The translations under genes and the position numbers were made by a program. A stretch of DNA of 43,767 nucleotides from Heterotrichella gracilis. Taxonomy: Eukaryota; Sar; Xanthophyceae; Tribonematales; Xanthonemataceae. Positions 1 through 9,561 of this stretch are shown here, piece by piece. The stretch lies in contig JAULBX010026774.1 in the NCBI GenBank assembly GCA_032358255.1, forward strand, positions 1 through 43,767. Reading direction: 5' to 3'. How positions within the stretch are numbered: the first letter of the stretch is position 1; each line of letters begins with the position of its first letter. The notes below the pieces were generated by a model. It made no database searches and was not told the DNA's origin. It was given only the letters and a program-made list of their open reading frames with translations.

Positions 1-315
1 GGTTATGGGGGGGGTTATTACCAAGAGTAGGAGTAGGTGGGGTGGGTGCATGGGATGTTTGAGTGGCGCATGGGGCGGTGAGTGGGTGGCGGTGGTGGTG
101 GGGATGGGTGGTGGATGATGTGGGGTGAGGGCGCTGGTGGTCAGTTGGAGATTGGTGCATAGGAATGGGGATAGGTTGCATCCCTGCGGTGTCATTCATG
201 CGCCACCTCCGCATCACGAAGGGTGGGTGTAGGTGGGGCCTTCTATCACAACACAGGCGACCCTCAGGTTCCACCCCTGGCCCCTCCTCAGCCCCACCCC
301 TTTCCTCCCCTCCAG
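1..315 (+). other. intron of the cohesin SCC3 gene (5' end outside window)
   Basis: GT-rich, G-run-rich sequence that ends in a pyrimidine tract and CAG at 313-315, directly before the first visible SCC3 exon. I see no coding sequence in it. The 5' half of the gene must lie upstream of the window. Confidence 0.7.
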
Positions 316-3300
316 GCCCTCCACCAGCGCTCCCCCTCGGCCGCTGTGAAGGACGCGGTGTTTGCCACACAGGCAGACCTCTTCCTGCTGTTCAGCGCTG
401 ACAAGCTGCAGGTAAGGGGCAAAGGAAGGGAAGATGTGGAGGAAATCCATGCAAATTATCACGTCTATATTTCCTGGCTTGTGCCGTGTGGGCGCTCCCT
501 CTCTTTATTTCTTTTCCCTTTCGCCAAATTGTCGCAAAAGGGAGATTCGTATGACCCTGCTTTTGATGCAAGGACACCTGCGCGCTCTGCATCTGGGTGC
601 ATGTCGACGTGCTTGAACGCTTTAAATGCTTTTACCTATTTGCATTGCCTCTGCTGGACATGAGAGGGCCTTCTGCAGCAACTGGGCAGGGCTGTTTTGG
701 TGGGGCACACAGGGTCCTCACCTTGCATAAATGAACTTGCAGGACCAGGGGTTTTTGAATCCCGTGTGAGAGTAGCTGCTTGCTCAACACCCCTGACAAC
801 CCCACCTTTCACCCTGCATCCCCCCACCCCCCACCTTCAGGGCACCCCCGCAGCGCGCATTGGCCTCCAGCTCAGCGACGACGCCCTGCGCAGCCTGTGG
901 GACCAGGCCAAGGAGATCCTCAAGCGCACACCAGAGGTGCGCACCCAGGCACAGTTGAACGTTCCAATAGATACTTATGCATGGTCAATCAGATATTCAA
1001 CTGCAACTGAGGTGCATGGTTGACACACTGGGTAGCACACTGGGTAGCACCCAGACACAGATGGTCAATTGGTGCATGCTTGCACGTCCTTTGAATGCGT
1101 AGCTGTAGTAGCATGCACGTCAGGTTTTGTGGGGACAAGCAGGCGACTTCCGCAGAGGGGTGCTGTAGGGTGGCAAATGCTGTAGGGTGGCAAATGCTGT
1201 AGGGTGGCAAACGCTGCGCGAGGGTTCCCGCCTTCCCAAACCCTTCGCCAGGGTTGCGGCAGGGTCACCTCCCCTCTTTAAACCCCTCTCCACACACCAA
1301 CACACCCCATCCCCACTCCCCACCCTCACACCAGGGTACAGGATACAGAAGATGATGCCAGATGGGCATCCACCATGCACCCGCTTTGCCATACGCAACT
1401 CACAGGGGTATGGTGACATGGTGTGCCAAGACACTCCCTTTAACAATTCATCCTTTTGCAGGACAATGAGGACGACGATAGCGACATGGAGCAGGACAAC
1501 CAGGAAGCCGCCGCGGAGGCGCTGCAGAAGCAAAAGTGCGCCACGGTGGGCGCGGCGGGGCGGCTGGCTGCCTTTGCGCCACCTGGCAGCCACACCTGGC
1601 TGGCAGCCGAGTTGGTGTCTCGCTTTGCTGCGCATGGGCGCCAGGTGGCGGATGCGGTCAAGGAGCTGTGCAGGTGGGTGGTGGCGGTGGTGGTGGTGGA
1701 AAAATTGCGGTGTGGGAACATGGCGGACCCCCCCCGCATGCCATCCAGGTGATTAGAAGGTCATCAGCAGCGAATGGCGACCACACTCCACCCTAACCAC
1801 CTTTAAACACCTACAGGGTGATAAATTAGACGCAAGGGGATTCCTGACATTTACCACACCCCATACCCAGCACTATTCCACAAACCCTACTTATCCTCCA
1901 CCTTAACCCTACAGGGTGATGAAAAAAACACGAGGGGAGGAGCTGCCCGATATCTACCTGCAGGCCCTGCAGCTGGCCTGGCGCCGCAAGGGGGCTGGCG
2001 AGGAGGAGGAGGAGGGGAGGGGGGGCGGCGGGGGCACCCTGGGGACCCGCATTGCGCAGATGTACGGGGGCTTTGGGGCCTCTGCCCCTGCGCTCAAGCG
2101 CATCTTGCTGGGGGGCATCAAGTTTGCCTTCTCCCAGAACCTCGCCAACCTGGACTTCCTGCAGGTGCGTGGGCAGGGGGGAAATCCTTCTTAAATCCTT
2201 TTGAAACCCCTTGCACACATTATTGCGGGTGATGAGACCCGGCAGGTGGCCACTGCAGATAAATTCTGAATCCCGCATACATGCCTTATGAGTATAGATG
2301 CAAATATTGACCCCCGTCAGGAACAGTTGTGAAGCATGATGACGAGTGATGAGTCCCTGGCCCCTTTCAAACCCCGCCTGCCCGCACGCCCGTCCGCCAC
2401 CGCTCTCAAAGAAGCTGCCAAACTCCATGTGGTGGTGGCCTCTGCACAAAGCCCTTGCCAAGCCCGATTGAAAACGGTCATGAAACCCTTGGAAACCCCA
2501 TCTGAAACAGTGAAGCCAAGCAACACTGACTCCCCCCCTACCCCCGCAGTCCTTGGGCCCCTTCACCGCCCGCCTGCCCGCCGAGCTCGCTAACCAGGTA
2601 GCCACTGCACTCAAAGATGCTGCAGAGCGCCATGTGGTGGTGGCTGACAGTGCCCAGTGGGGCCCATACACTGCCCTGCTGGCCCAGCTGGAGGACAGGG
2701 TGGGCAAGGGAGGGGGGGTGAAGAGCGCGATGGGGGGGGGGAAGGCGCAGGGGGTGCGGGGGCGCAAGATCTCGTTTGCCGCTGGGCCGGAGGAGGAAGA
2801 GGAGGAGGAGGAGGGGAGGGAAGGTGTGTGCTGGGGGCATGGGGGGTGGGTATGGGGGAGATTTGCTGCTCACAGGTTTGTGCATTTGTGACCCCATGCA
2901 GAAACCTGTGCCGCTCCTGTTGTTCGACACCGCATATTACAATAAAGAAGATAATTAAGAAAGTGATTGATTATTTGCATTATCTGACAACAGCTAAATA
3001 GAAACCATGCTTTAAAATGTATACACTACAAAGGCATGATGCCTAGACCCCCAGCCATCCCAGCCTAAATATCCCTACCTATCCTGCTGACCTCACCCCC
3101 CACATGTATTGCCCCTCCAGGGGATGACGAGATTGAGGTGGAAGAGGAGGTGGCGCTGCCCCCCCACGTGGACCCCATTGAGGACCCAGACGCACCCACA
3201 CAGCGGGGGGGGTCACGCGGGGGAGCAGGGCGGGGGTCAAGGAGTGCGCAGCGGGTGTCGTTGAGGGCAGACACAGATGACAGCGGCAGCGGGGGGCAGG

Positions 3301-4349
3301 TGCGGAATTAGGGTTTTGGGAGGGTTTTGCCGTTGCGGCGTTGCAGGGTCTTGGGTGTCGTTGAGGGCAGACACGAATGACTGCGGGAGCGGGGGGTTTA
3401 GGTGCAGGGTTAGGGTTTAAGGTGTAGGGTTGTAGGTTAAGGATGTACAAGGGTTTAGGCTGATGGGCTTTTATGAAACCTGCATGAGAGTTAAAGAATG
3501 TAGGGTTTTCATCGTAAGGTTTTAGGGTTTTGAGAGGCCAAGTGCACAAAGTTGTAACTTTCCAACTTTCCCACCAGGTTGAAGAAGAGGAGGAGGAAGA
3601 GGAGGAGGAATCGCGGGATTACGAAGAGGGGCACGGGGAGGAAGAAGAAGAGGAGGAGGAGGAGGGGGTTCTTGCCACCGAGGAGCAGCTGCCTGGGAGG
3701 GCGCCACCTGGCGAGGCAGCACAGCGCAGGGCTAGGTACGGGAATGGCGCACGCACGCACGCATGCACGCATTTGCTGAGGGCATCTGTTCCCATGTCGC
3801 ACGGTTGTGCAGCGCTGTGCTGTGCTGCCCGTTTACCCCCTGTTAGTATACGATGGCATATATCCCATTGCGGCCCTGTTTCCTGATGGCTGTTGGCCCC
3901 ACACTGGCCCATGTGGCAGATGAAGGAAAAAGGTCAAAACAGAAAGTGGTCCCTGGCATTGTACCCTCCTGCTTGCTGACTGGCGCTTGTCGCATTTGCC
4001 ATTTCTCGCAATAATGCACTAACGGTCATTATTATATATGCAAATATATCTAGTGTTTAATTAATCAAATTGATTCATGTGCAGGGCTGTGCGGCCCATT
4101 GCACCCCTCTTTGCTGATGATGCCTTCACCCAGCTGGAGGCGCACCCACATGAGGAGGAGGAGGACGAGGAAGAGGAGGAAGAAATGGAAGGAGGGGGGG
4201 AGGCAGTGGGGGCGTTTGCCAGTCATGCAGATGAGGAGGAAGAGGAAGAGGAAGTTGAGGAGGAGGAGGAAATGCAGGGGGGTGGGGATGCGGAGCAGGA
4301 AGAGGAGGATGCCATTGGCCATGCGCGCAGGAGGAGGCGCCTGCGATGA
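316..4349 (+). CDS. SCC3: cohesin subunit SCC3/STAG, C-terminal part (5' partial)
   Basis: Eight exons with consistent phases: 316-411, 841-936, 1462-1673, 1915-2164, 2550-2823, 3121-3299, 3578-3735, 4085-4349, giving the last 509 residues. SCC3/STAG is the HEAT-repeat cohesin subunit that binds the kleisin SCC1 and helps load and hold cohesin on chromatin in the nucleus. Recognition rests on ordered matches to the STAG C-terminal half: a DLFLLFS helix (exon 1), an acidic DNEDDDSD loop followed by EALQKQK (exon 3), then IAQMYGG, GGIKFAFSQ and NLDFLQ (exon 4), with SLGPFTARL opening exon 5. Exons 5-8 form a low-complexity tail with four long Glu runs and end in HARRRRRLR. That tail is poorly conserved in the family. 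Two introns hold decayed copies of adjacent exon sequence. The gene family is clear; the exact 3' ends of exons 5 and 7 are less certain. Confidence 0.9.
1161..1211. repeat. 17-bp tandem repeat, three copies, in SCC3 intron
   Basis: The unit TGCTGTAGGGTGGCAAA starts at 1161, 1178 and 1195, with one substitution in the third copy. It lies within the intron between exons 2 and 3 (937-1461). A second short repeat (GTAGCACACTGG-like) lies just upstream near 1022-1050. Confidence 0.9.
1808..1846 (+). repeat. decayed duplicate of the start of SCC3 exon 4
   Basis: The sequence CACCTACAGGGTGAT and the next ~25 bases copy the acceptor and first codons of the true exon at 1906-1944 (CCCTACAGGGTGAT). 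The shared order is acceptor CTACAG, GGTGAT, an A-rich stretch, then a purine/GGGGA stretch. Here the frame stops after a few codons, so it cannot replace the real exon. Confidence 0.6.
2354..2478 (+). pseudogene. intronic relic copy of SCC3 exon 5
   Basis: This stretch inside the 2165-2549 intron is preceded by AG at 2352-2353. It reads in frame as SLAPFKPRLP...ATALKEAAKLHVVVA. The functional exon at 2550 reads SLGPFTARLP...VATALKDAAERHVVVAD. The frame stays open to the next exon, but I find no good donor at the equivalent place and the middle is shortened. It is most likely a decayed tandem exon duplication; an alternative exon is possible. Confidence 0.7.
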
Positions 4350-5605
4350 GCGGGCGTAGTGGTTTGGGGGCTGGAGGGTGGCTGACGCCGGTGGGGGGGC
4401 AGTGATAAAGTAAACCATGTGAGGATGAGGAGAAGGGAGATGGAGGGGTGGGAAGGGAGAGGGGTGAAGGGCATCAAACGAGGATGACATTGGGGACGCC
4501 AGCAGGAGGGACCTGCAGTGCGCTGAGCGCTGTTGCTTTGCGGGCTGCACGGGAGCAGCGGCTGGTGGTGCAGTCTTCTGGATCTGCGTAGGTGCAGACC
4601 TCTGTGCTCCGGTGGAATTCCTTTCCGGTCTTTATGTGTACAATACTTTTGTGCTTACAATGCTGTGTTTTCATGCTTTGCTATATGGGTTTCGTAAAGT
4701 TACACTGCCCTGACACATTCAGGGTGTGTATCGACTAGACTGGTGCTACTTGGCTGTGCTTCCGCTATCATAATGCGATGCTGTTTTTTATGATGGCTAT
4801 TGGATTATTATGGAGCACCAGGCAACTGCTTTTGTGGCACACACTACGATTGTTGTCATTGCACTTCACTCGGAATTTGCTGGGACAGCTGCTGCATTGG
4901 GACTAAGAAAAAAACCAAATTCAATGCCAAGACTATGCGCATTACAGTAGCTGCTTCTTGCTGGGTGTAATAAATTCACTGTCATTGACAACTCTATCCG
5001 CAATAACCGTGTTCAAATACTATGTAACTCTACTTGGACTGTATGCTGGGACGCTGCATGGCCCCTTCAGGGCTAGCAATCTGTGCTGCTACTTGGGCCA
5101 TGCCGGGCCATTGGCCCATTGCCCACCAAGGTCCTGGCACATGCAAACACTGGGATACTGGGTGCTGCAAGATCGTGAGCCGTGCGGCCACCCTACATAC
5201 TATGGTGACCAGGCCCTGGCATGCTCTAGTGGCACTCAACAGGCAGGTCCTGGACTTGACAATTTAACCAAAACTCAGTTCTGTTGCCATATGGCACGTT
5301 GTGGCAGCAGCAACACCAAATCAGTGATTCAATCGCCGAAATTTGCTTTAGCTGCTGGAACATTTTTCACTATTCATCTGCACAAAATGAATGTCGCTGC
5401 TCAAGCCTGAGAATAACTGTGCCACTGGCTACTCTGAGAGCCAAAATATTACTAATTTCGGGAAGTTGCTTAAAAGTATTGCTAGAATCTGCACCACTGC
5501 CAAATCATGCCAAGATCTGTTGGTTATTGCACCCATTAATCACATGTACCAGCTCCCGACGGTTCATGCCATGGGCCTAGTAGGGCCTAGTAGCCTAAGG
5601 CCCAG
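4350..5605. other. 3' flank of SCC3 and 3' flank of gene A; no gene seen
   Basis: Lower-GC sequence without a convincing coding exon. The right part (about 5310-5605) is related to the downstream flank of gene C. The strings CACCAAATCAGT (5314, 13560) and CTGCACCACTGCCAAA (5489, 13670) occur in the same order, so the duplicated unit included its 3' flank. Confidence 0.6.
4966..4970 (+). terminator. candidate TGTAA poly(A) signal for SCC3
   Basis: TGTAA about 617 bases past the stop codon, followed by TAAATTC. It matches the green-algal poly(A) signal and gives a plausible 3' UTR length. The pentamer is common by chance. Confidence 0.4.
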
Positions 5606-6277
5606 CTAGCCAAAACGATTGCCGATCGAATTGATCGCAGCGGTTGCCGCATCTGCTATTGTACTGTCTGCTGAATTTATTGCAGAGCGGACTTGGGCCA
5701 TGTCCAGCACTTGGATGTCGAAGGGCCTTACCCCTTGCCCGGACAGTGAAGCATCAAGAGTGGTGAGTGCATTCCTGATGAAATCTGCGCCAGAGCGTCA
5801 GAAGGGGGGTGAATATCCCTGATTAAGGGTTTGTGTGGCCCCGTCAGATGTAGGGTGCCATTGTCTGCTTGGTCAGTAAAATGTTCCTGGCATTTAACTT
5901 GATCTACATTCAATGCCAAGGTTTGTAAGGGCAACCAGTGTGAAATGGACATTTCTTGTCTCCAATGGCAGCTGGCAGCTGGCATGGTTTTAACAGCAAA
6001 TAACCTCCCTTTCCTAGTAAGCTCCACACCCACCTGACACTGTCGCCATTGCCCCAGTATAAACGCCCACAGCAGCAGCCCTTGGCCCCGGAGGCAGGTT
6101 GGAAATGATGATCGCCCCCTTGTTGTAATACTATTCGTCGTTGAAGTTTGACACCACATCAGCCAACGACTGCTGGCAGGCCTTGCACAGCCCGTCTTGT
6201 GAGAGACCTGTCATCGCCAGCTGGTCATGGATATGGCTATTGGCCGTGTTCACGGTATCATCTGCCAGACCCTGCAG

Positions 6278-6300
6278 TAGGGTTTAGGGTTAGGGTTTTT
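6278..6300. repeat. short interstitial TTTAGGG tract
   Basis: TAGGGTTTAGGGTTAGGG-like sequence just upstream of the acceptor of gene A exon 3. Similar tracts occur near 8128, 8262, 12595, 15664 (reverse), 19465, 27005 (reverse) and 30441. Confidence 0.8.
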
Positions 6301-6493
6301 TCTTGCTGTCTATTGGGAGGATAGCAGCAGCATTGAAAGGTTCACAATCCTGATCTGGTCTGGCAAGCCCGGGCGTAAACTTGTGTGCGCACTGGTCTGC
6401 AGGTATGCATTCTGTGCTCTATGTGAGCCGTCCAGGGGCACACAAAGCAACGAGTCAATGACGGCTGGGAATGCATATTATTTGCTGGGTAAT

Positions 6494-6565
6494 ATAGCAC
6501 CCAGCATTCTACTGTTAACTAACTAACTAACTAACTATAGCACCCAGCATTCTACTGTTAACTAA
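6494..6565. repeat. 29-bp direct repeat around a (CTAA)n tract
   Basis: ATAGCACCCAGCATTCTACT plus GTTAACTAA occurs at 6494-6522 and again at 6537-6565. The copies are separated by CTAACTAACTAA. It lies in the intron between the second and third recognisable exons of gene A. Confidence 0.9.
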
Positions 6566-7838
6566 TTAATTGGAAGTCACCGTCAGGTATTGCATGGCAT
6601 GAGGCAGGAGATGCACCCACTAAAACCCTAACTTAACCTAGGCCCCCACCTTCAGGGATGACGCGGTATCAGCTGGGCAACCTGCAAGAGCCTGCGGTCC
6701 CCACTGCCAGGCTCTGTTATGGTGCTGGACATATCTGGGACCCTAGCCCTCTGCTTGGCTGTCTTGGGATCCCCGGTGAGGAAGGCGCAGGTGTGGTAGT
6801 AGAAGGAGCGGGCCAGGTACTGGTGCCACAGGTCTGAAGGCGAGGTGCGGGAGGTGGCGTTGGCTGCCCAATGGGTGGCGGGGAAGGGGACATCCTCAAA
6901 ATCAACCTGCAGGGGGAGGAAGGCATGTTATCACGTGTACCATGCCCACCTGGTGCAGTGAGATGCAGTGTGCCAACGCCAGCTGGACTCCTACTGTGAG
7001 AGCCTTGTGCGGCAAGGTATAGCACCCCTGGTGAGATTCAGGAAGGTTCAAATAACAACGCGGGTACCCCTTGGGCAATGGCATTGTGAATGCACATGCG
7101 CAGCTGCGTGCAGAATTGGCAACGCTGGTGCCGCAACACCATCATGGGTTTGCCAAAACTGCGTTGCCACTGGCCTGCACTGTAGCGCCATGTAGGCTAG
7201 CTAACTCAGTAGCAGTTTGGCAATAAGCAGCTCAAATTTCATTGAGCCCTGTATTGCATTGATGCCATCATGACTAAATAGAGCACTCTTTTACGAAAAG
7301 TGAACACCATGATTTCACTGCATCTCATGCTTGTTTGCAACTCCATGGTAAGGCTTGCATTGAAAGATTGCCAATCTCACCTCGCATGAAAGGAACATGA
7401 GGGGGTGGTCACCCCCCAGCGGACCCACAGCATCTTCAATCCAACTCAGGCGTCTCCCTGTGCCGCCACCACCACCAGTGGGACCCTCAGCAGGGGTTGG
7501 CGCCCCAGCAGTGAGACCCTGGGACGTTGTTGGGGCTGCTGCAGGAGTTGCCAACTGATCCAGCACTGCTGGTCGGGTGAGTGTCACGTACTGGGGAGCA
7601 GGGCACACTTTGCCGCATGCCTGGAAGGTGACCTGAGCCACTGCTGGGGAGGTGGAAAGCAGCAGCACCGCCACAAGCGGCAGGAGGAAGAAGGGTGGTG
7701 CACGAGACATCGTTCTTTGGGGGTGACCAAGCGGAATTAGCTCAAGACGGGGTGTCTACAAGTTGCAAGAGATGTGCATGCAAGGTGCACCAGATGTGCG
7801 CATTGCCTGTGCGTAAGCGTCGATAGTGGTTGGCTGAG

Positions 7839-8045
7839 GTGTACAAGTTTGGTGTTGGCAGGCCAAAGTTGCTGTATTCTACGCGCTGCAACTCTTGTTT
7901 AGCACAACAATCTTGCGGGAACGCTGGTGCACGGTGCCGTTGCGACACTGAATCGGGCAGGTAGTCAAATAGCAAAGCACATCATTTCGGACAAGAAATC
8001 CACAGGAGATCGGAAAACTTCTTGAGTGAGGGCAGTACAGCCAAC
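7839..8045 (-). promoter_or_regulatory. upstream block of gene A shared with B and C
   Basis: About 130-335 bases before the gene A ATG. GTGTACAAGTTTGGTGTTGG (7839) corresponds to 12242 (B) and 17235 (C). AGCAAAGCACATCATTTCGG (7970) corresponds to 12377 (B) and, in shorter form, 17350 (C). GAGGGCAGTACAGCCAAC (8028) has counterparts near 12467 and 17394. The order is the same in all three. Either the duplication included the promoter or the block is retained for regulation. I see no clear TATA box for A. Confidence 0.55.
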
Positions 8046-8601
8046 TATGCAGCTAAAAGGCCCGAATGCATGCACCTTCACAAGAGCGTTTGAGCACAAA
8101 AGGCGGGAAGCAAACGTGGGATGTTCAGGTTTAGGGTTTAGGGTTTACAGCTGCAGCTTAGGTCTTTTCCTGTTATGTGGCGGATGGCACACAAGATGTT
8201 CTAGGGTTTCATGGCCAACAACTGGTGGTAGCATAATTGCATGGGCTTGGCGCAGTCAAAGGGTTTAGGGTTGCATATGCGCCCGGCGCCCACAAGAACT
8301 CCTGTTATTTGGCAATGAAAATCTGCCACTCTGAGAGCGGGAATGCATGGATTTTTTCCTAGGGTTGACAATTTAGGGTTTTTCCTACTGTTCCGACCCT
8401 ACATAGCTAGCTGGAAAGCAGTGGGTCAGTCCAGGCAGGATGTGCGCACATGTGCGCATGTCGAGACTCCTAGACGAGTTGAGGGTTTTGGACCCTAAGG
8501 GTGACAATTGAATCAACTGTTTTCCCCAATTGATTTACTGCTTTTCAATTTGCCCTGGTTGTACGGTTCCATCTCATGTGGCCATTATGATGGCTGGGCC
8601 A

Positions 8602-8618
8602 TGTGTGTGTGTGTGTGC
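8602..8618. repeat. (TG)n microsatellite
   Basis: Uninterrupted TG dinucleotide run between genes A and B, in a TG-rich neighbourhood. Confidence 0.9.
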
Positions 8619-9062
8619 GAATGATCCATTTAATCTAATTTAGTTGTTGAGGAAATTTGTGTGCGCTGTTTGGGTGAAGGGCAATGCATGTGTGATTGTT
8701 CAGGGTTGTAGATGTGGGACCCATGTGGCAATGCGTGGGGCACATGCGGGTGCATGTATGGTAGTGCATGAACACATGTAGGCGCATGCAGCTGTAAAAA
8801 TGCGTGAACGCATGGGGGTATCCAGCAAAAATGGTTGCCAACATCCAGATGGTTGAGAACATGCATGCTCATTAAAAGTAGTTTTTAGTCAGTAGTTACT
8901 TGTCAGCAGCATCAAAGCGCACCAATTGGAACCCACAGCTAAGTATTGATCCTTTATTGCATGGCTACCTTGCATTAGCCGCCTGGGACAAGTGAGCTAG
9001 TAATAAAATGCAGGTCCTACTAGTTACAAGCATTTCAGTGCAAAGTGGTGGCCATTGGTCAG

Positions 9063-9067
9063 TTACA
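9063..9067 (-). terminator. candidate TGTAA poly(A) signal for gene B
   Basis: TTACA on the plus strand, so TGTAA on the minus strand, about 495 bases past the stop of B. Another candidate is at 9023-9027. Assigned by position and motif only. Confidence 0.3.
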
Positions 9068-9561
9068 TGCGTGCCAGCAGCACAGCAGGTAGCAGCCAAG
9101 CCACATGCTGCGCTTCCACATAAGACTTGCCCAAGGCTGCGCTAGGGTTGCAAATCCTGAATACCAAACCATGATCCAGGCAGCCACTGCACTGTACAAA
9201 ACAGGGCACGCCGGGCATAAACTGGTTTGGTAAGAAAAGAAAAGAAGGCAAACAGCAACGGCGTGAATATTGCATAACAACTATGCTTCACCCTCGTGAA
9301 GCCTTCCTTGGAGGGGGAAATGCGGTGGTAGAAGGTCTAGTGGCGCCAGAGGGGACCGTGGAGTGGTGCGGAAGGGGACAAAAATGAGAGGGTGGAGTGG
9401 CAAAAGGGGGAACAGGGGAATTGATGTCAATTATCCGATACAGGTGCACGGATGTGTGGATACCGACACAATGTGTATAATACAATTCCTGCCCCAGTGC
9501 CAACTTGCAAAGTGCCATCACACCAGAGTGGTCTCTTGTCTCGGCTGCCCAGTGCTTTAAA

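Larger units (their letters stand above)
5606..7710 (-). pseudogene. secreted LCxxC-family member A, disrupted
   Basis: Most upstream-in-window copy of the tandem secreted family. Recognisable exons (minus strand): 7710-7381 (signal peptide LLPLVAVLLLSTSPAVAQ, then ACGKVCP, a Pro/Ala/Thr and Gly linker, TGRRLSWIEDAVG, FLSCE), 6906 to about 6682 (VDFEDVPF...HWAANATSR...SFYYHTC), 6271-6034 (LCKAC) and 5784-5606 (ends IGNRFG, stop). There are two problems. Exon 2 meets an in-frame TGA just before the donor expected by homology, which can be avoided only by a weak GTTGCC donor at 6681. The third exon has an in-frame TAG at 6133-6131, after NFNDE, with clearly homologous coding on both sides. The last two exons of B and C appear here as one continuous frame. 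The third exon is 36 bases shorter than in C. Exons 1 and 2 remain well conserved. I read this as a recently inactivated copy, or one making a truncated protein. Confidence 0.75.
7711..9561. other. spacer between genes A and B; no coding exon seen
   Basis: Holds the upstream region of A (shared block at 7839-8045), TTTAGGG tracts around 8128-8148 and 8262, a (GT)n run at 8602-8618 and a TG/CATG-rich stretch at 8640-8870. The 3' flank of B follows. No open frame shows family features or splice support. Confidence 0.6.

Noticed and set aside
4065-4550. Long minus-strand frame opposite the last SCC3 exon
   Set aside because: It is the antisense of a Glu-rich coding repeat (GAG/GAA gives CTC/TTC) and has no features of its own. 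The plus-strand frame joins by correct splice phase to the upstream exons.
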